Shown here: in pieces, positions 61,220 through 64,000 of the stretch
Numbering within the stretch: position 1 is the stretch's first letter
Layout: each line of letters opens with the position of its first letter
Source: Streptomyces fradiae
GTDB taxonomy: Bacteria; Actinomycetota; Actinomycetes; Streptomycetales; Streptomycetaceae
DNA length: 64,000 bases
Assembly: GCF_041270065.1 (NCBI RefSeq)
Contig: NZ_CP065958.1
Coordinates: forward strand, 6,448,001-6,512,000
Direction: 5' to 3'
Notes under the pieces: model-generated
The model's input: the letters and a program-made list of their open reading frames with translations, nothing else
The model's database searches: none
Told to the model about the DNA's origin: nothing
Program-made: the position numbers and the translations under genes

Positions 61220-62356
61220 ATGCTGGACATCGCCGAAGAGCTGCACCGGTGGGTCGAGCAGGGACGCGAGTTCGCCGTCGCCACCGTGGTGGCGGTCGGC
61301 GGCAGCGCGCCCCGGCAGCCGGGCGCCGCGCTCGCCGTCGACACCGACGGCACGGCGATCGGATCGGTCTCCGGCGGATGTGTGGAGGGCGCCGTCTACG
61401 AGCTGTGCCAACAGGCGCTCGAAGACGGCCGGACCGTCGTCGAGCGCTTCGGCTACAGCGACGAGGACGCCTTCGCGGTCGGTCTGACCTGCGGCGGCAT
61501 CATCGACATCCTCGTCACCCCGGTCCGCGGCGGGGTCTTCCCCGCCGCGCTCGCCGCCGCCGTCTCGGGGGAGGCGGCGGCGCTCGCCAGGATCGTCGGC
61601 GGCCCGGAGGACCTGTTGGGGCAGGCCCTCCTGGTCCGCCCCGACGGTTCGTACGAGGGCGGGCTCGGCGGGCACCCCGAGCTGGACCGCACCGCCGCGA
61701 GCGAGGCCCGCGCCATGCTCGACGCCGGCCGCACCGGCACCCTGGAGATCGGCGCCGACGGCAGCCGCTGCGGACAGCCGGTCACCCTCCTCGTCGAGTC
61801 CTCCGTCCCCGCCCCGCGCATGATCGTCTTCGGCGCGATCGACTTCGCGTCCGCGCTCGTCCGGGTCGGCAAGTTCCTCGGCTACCACGTCACCGTCTGC
61901 GACGCCCGGCCCGTCTTCGCGACGAAGCTCCGCTTCCCCGAGGCCGACGAGATCGTCGTCGAATGGCCCCACCGCTACCTGGAGTCCACACAGGTGGACG
62001 TCCGAACCGTGCTGTGCGTGCTCACCCACGACGCCAAGTTCGACGTCCCGCTGCTCCAGGTCGCCCTCCGTCTTCCCGTCGCCTATGTCGGCGCGATGGG
62101 CTCCCGCCGCACCCACGAGGACCGCAACAGGCGCCTGCGCGAGGTCGGCGTCACCGAGCTCGAACTCGCCCGCCTCCGCTCCCCGATCGGCCTCGACCTC
62201 GGCGCCCGTACGCCCGAGGAGACCGCGCTGTCCATCGGCGCCGAGATCGTCGCCAACCGGCGCGGCGGCAGCGGCGCCTCGCTGACCGGCGCGCACACCC
62301 CGATCCACCACGACGGCACGAGCGAGCCGGCCGGCCGCATAGGCTCGGTCGCCTGA
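61220..62356 (+). CDS. XdhC/CoxI family protein (molybdenum cofactor delivery to xanthine dehydrogenase)
   Basis: 378 residues. The N-terminal XdhC_CoxI domain has GSAPRQPGA near 29, GGCVEGAVYE near 54 and LTCGGIIDIL near 91 with the conserved cysteines. The C-terminal part is a Rossmann domain (MIVFGAIDFASALVRVGKFLGYHVTVCDAR near 198) ending in LRSPIGLDLGARTPEETALSI. XdhC binds and protects the sulfurated cofactor before insertion. Its position after dehydrogenase and permease completes the purine cluster; urate oxidase and later steps are not in this window. A strong terminator follows. Confidence 0.93.
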   Translation: MLDIAEELHRWVEQGREFAVATVVAVGGSAPRQPGAALAVDTDGTAIGSVSGGCVEGAVYELCQQALEDGRTVVERFGYSDEDAFAVGLTCGGIIDILVTPVRGGVFPAALAAAVSGEAAALARIVGGPEDLLGQALLVRPDGSYEGGLGGHPELDRTAASEARAMLDAGRTGTLEIGADGSRCGQPVTLLVESSVPAPRMIVFGAIDFASALVRVGKFLGYHVTVCDARPVFATKLRFPEADEIVVEWPHRYLESTQVDVRTVLCVLTHDAKFDVPLLQVALRLPVAYVGAMGSRRTHEDRNRRLREVGVTELELARLRSPIGLDLGARTPEETALSIGAEIVANRRGGSGASLTGAHTPIHHDGTSEPAGRIGSVA

Positions 62357-62389
62357 CCCGTACGCGTACCACCTGGCCCGTACGCGTAC
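62357..62389. repeat. Two copies of CCCGTACGCGTAC
   Basis: At 62357-62369 and 62377-62389, separated by seven bases. Each contains the perfect 10-bp palindrome GTACGCGTAC, centres 20 bp apart. They sit between the xdhC-like stop codon and its terminator. Confidence 0.75.
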
Positions 62390-62393
62390 GAGC

Positions 62394-62429
62394 AGAGAGG
62401 GCACCCCGGATCCCCGGGGTGCCCTCTCT
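62394..62429. terminator. Strong terminator between the purine operon and the TetR gene
   Basis: AGAGAGGGCACCCC (62394-62407) and GGGGTGCCCTCTCT (62416-62429) form a perfect 14-bp stem with an 8-base loop. The two flanking genes converge, so it can serve both strands. Confidence 0.93.
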
Positions 62430-62456
62430 TCGTGTGTACGGGACCGGGGCCCCGCC

Positions 62457-63089
62457 TCAGGCCGGTTTCAGGCCGCCCGGGCTCAGGCCCGCCTTCTGCA
62501 GGCCGTGCAGGAGCAGCTCCGCGAGCTGCTCGTACGCGGCGGCGTCGGCCAGACCGGTCGCGGCGGCCACCTGGCGCTGCTGGATGCGGACCATCACGGA
62601 GGCGATCACATCGGCCGCGAAGGCCACGTGGACGTCCCGGAAGACCCCGGCCGTCACGCCCTCCTCGATCAGCTGCTGGACCCGTCCGGCGGCGGCCCGG
62701 GTGTTGCGCTCGTAGACCTCGGCGGCGGGCTCGAAGGCGGCCACGTCGTCGAAGAACTGCGGGGAGACCGGCGCCAGCTCGGCGGCCACGGCGCGCAGAT
62801 ACGCGGCAAGCCGTTCGGCCGGTCCCGTCGCGGCCGCGAGCACCGCCTCGACCCGGCCGGTGGCCCGCCGGAAGAAGTGCACGACGGCCGCTCTGACCAG
62901 CTGTTCCTTGCTGCCGGCCAGGCCGTAGAGGGTGCGCTTGGAGCAGTGCAGTTTGGCCGCCAGGTCGTCGAGCGTGAGCCGCGCGAAGCCCTCGCCGACC
63001 AGGAGCGCCACCAGCTCCTCGAAGAGCTCGGAGCGCCTGGCGGCGCCGCGGCCGGTGAGGCGGGGTGCGGCGGCGGAGGTCTCGATCAC
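62457..63089 (-). CDS. TetR-family transcriptional regulator
   Basis: 210 residues, GTG start at 63089. The N-terminal helix-turn-helix ARLTLDDLAAKLHCSKRTLYGLAGSKEQLV near 36-65 is typical TetR; the helical C-terminal ligand domain is of the TetR_C type with no recognisable ligand. It is divergent from an acyl-CoA dehydrogenase gene, and a 9-bp inverted repeat lies between them over the expected dehydrogenase promoter, so it probably represses that gene and responds to an acyl-CoA or similar ligand. A CATACT box upstream might give a leaderless mRNA. Confidence 0.9.
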   Translation of the reverse strand: MIETSAAAPRLTGRGAARRSELFEELVALLVGEGFARLTLDDLAAKLHCSKRTLYGLAGSKEQLVRAAVVHFFRRATGRVEAVLAAATGPAERLAAYLRAVAAELAPVSPQFFDDVAAFEPAAEVYERNTRAAAGRVQQLIEEGVTAGVFRDVHVAFAADVIASVMVRIQQRQVAAATGLADAAAYEQLAELLLHGLQKAGLSPGGLKPA

Positions 63090-63145
63090 CCGAACAGTAT
63101 GCCGGGTCGACCCGTTCGGGGGCTTGTGCCGTCACTCTGCTGCGC

Positions 63146-63182
63146 TACGCTAACCGGTACTGCCGTACCCCTCGCAGTACCG
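63146..63182. promoter_or_regulatory. TetR operator candidate over the acyl-CoA dehydrogenase promoter
   Basis: TACGCT at 63146-63151 is a plausible -10 element for the dehydrogenase gene. Immediately after it CGGTACTGC (63155-63163) and GCAGTACCG (63174-63182) form a perfect inverted repeat with a 10-bp spacer, covering the expected transcription start. Confidence 0.6.
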
Positions 63183-63227
63183 TTTCGCAGCATCGTCTGT
63201 GCCCGTCTGTGTCCTGATGGAGTCGCC

Positions 63228-64000
63228 ATGGATGTCGACCGCCTGCTTCCCACCCCCGAGGCAGCGGACCTCATCGCCCTCACGCGGGAGATCGCCGACA
63301 AGGAGCTCGCCCCGCGCGTCGACGAGCACGAGGCCGCCGAGACGTATCCGGAGGGTCTGTTCGCGACCCTCGGCGAGGCCGGGCTGCTCGGCCTCGCCTA
63401 CCCGGAGGAGTACGGCGGCGGGGGCCAGCCGTACGAGGTCTATCTGCAGGTCCTGGAGGAGCTGGCCGCCCGCTGGGCCGCCGTCGCCGTCGCCACCAGC
63501 GTCCACACCCTCGCCTGCCACCCGCTGCACGCCTTCGGCACCGCCGAGCAGAAGGAGCGCTGGCTGCCGGCCATGCTGGAGGGCCGCGAGATCGGCGGCT
63601 ACAGCCTCTCCGAGCCGCAGGCCGGCTCCGACGCCGCCGCGCTCGCCTGCAAGGCCGAGCCCACCGAGGACGCCGAGGGCCGCGCCGCGTACCGCCTCAC
63701 CGGCAACAAGGCCTGGATCACCCACGGCGGCCGGGCCGGCTTCTACGCCCTCTTCGCCCGCACCGCCCCCGGCAGCCATGGCATCTCCTGCTTCCTCGCG
63801 CCCGGCGAGACCGAGGGCCTCAGCTTCGGCAAGCCCGAGCGCAAGATGGGCCTCCAGGCCGTGCCCACCACCTCCGCCCACTGGGACGGCGCGGTGATAG
63901 GGGCCGATCGGCTGATCGGCGCCGAGGGCCAGGGCCTGCAGATCGCCTTCAGCGCCCTCGACAACGGGCGGCTCGGCATCGCCGCCTGCGCCACCGGCCT
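63228..64000 (+). CDS. Acyl-CoA dehydrogenase (partial, C-terminus beyond right edge)
   Basis: 257 codons are present, about two-thirds of a typical 380-residue enzyme. GLLGLAYPEEYGGGGQPYEVYLQVLEELAARWAAVAVATSVHTLACHPL near 52-100, the FAD motif GGYSLSEPQAGSDAAAL near 123-139 and the GNKAWITHGGRAGFY segment near 158-172 are diagnostic. It catalyses alpha-beta oxidation of acyl-CoA thioesters; chain length is unknown and the catalytic Glu would lie beyond the edge. ATGGAG precedes ATG 63228. Likely controlled by the divergent TetR protein. Confidence 0.93.
   Translation, partial: MDVDRLLPTPEAADLIALTREIADKELAPRVDEHEAAETYPEGLFATLGEAGLLGLAYPEEYGGGGQPYEVYLQVLEELAARWAAVAVATSVHTLACHPLHAFGTAEQKERWLPAMLEGREIGGYSLSEPQAGSDAAALACKAEPTEDAEGRAAYRLTGNKAWITHGGRAGFYALFARTAPGSHGISCFLAPGETEGLSFGKPERKMGLQAVPTTSAHWDGAVIGADRLIGAEGQGLQIAFSALDNGRLGIAACATG

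Overview
The window is very GC-rich, strongly GC-biased at third codon positions and densely packed with genes. Many gene families are typical of Streptomyces: a SAV2148-type HEPN protein, WblC-free leaderless promoters, mycothiol-linked enzymes, sugar ABC transporters without their own ATPase, and a DmdR/IdeR-like iron box. It reads as chromosomal DNA of a Streptomyces species or close relative. I see no rRNA, tRNA, integrase, transposase, CRISPR array or plasmid origin.

Layout. 1-5.4 kb holds alpha-glucan/trehalose metabolism (partial treY, glgX) around an MFS transporter. 5.5-9.96 kb holds a secreted protein beside a stripped-down copper amine oxidase, a HEPN protein and a DnaQ-like exonuclease. 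9.97-15 kb holds an epoxide-hydrolase-like hydrolase, an APH-family kinase and a sugar ABC importer. 15.2-18.4 kb holds a secreted subtilisin, a DUF1697 protein, an Rv2466c-like DsbA protein and a TIGR03086 protein. 18.3-27.8 kb is one long minus-strand sulfur assimilation operon: Cys leader peptide, sulfite reductase, zinc-ribbon protein, cysH, cysC, cysD, cysN, a short coupled ORF, ssuA, ssuB, ssuC and a sirohydrochlorin chelatase. Sulfate reduction, sulfonate uptake and siroheme supply are therefore tied together. 28-38.2 kb is mixed: GNAT, a GAF-domain regulator, aidB with a divergent YihY protein, an AraC/VOC pair, rsgA behind an apparent leader-peptide switch, a degenerate AdaA-AlkA, and small proteins. 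38.3-47.6 kb holds a TrmB/LuxR-like regulator, a 1272-residue secreted subtilisin, a PP2C-like protein, poxB and an RsbW-like ATPase. 47.7-53.4 kb holds DUF2637, an iron-regulated FhuF-like reductase, a GntR regulator, a beta-propeller protein and a TPR protein. 53.5-62.4 kb is a purine catabolic cluster: a PucR regulator divergent from three xanthine dehydrogenase subunits, an NCS2 permease and XdhC. 62.4 kb to the end is a TetR regulator divergent from a partial acyl-CoA dehydrogenase.

The observations I rate highest are these. (1) A 23-codon ORF upstream of rsgA is followed by hairpins that occlude the rsgA ribosome-binding site. (2) A 97-nt structure at 52446-52542 pairs fully only as plus-strand RNA. 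(3) A symmetric bidirectional promoter between aidB and yihY would give two leaderless mRNAs. (4) The sulfur operon carries a Cys-ending leader peptide and further short ORFs inside it. (5) Several enzymes have lost expected active-site residues: the copper amine oxidase, the Rv2466c-like protein and AdaA-AlkA. All calls come from reading the sequence by eye; no database search was run.
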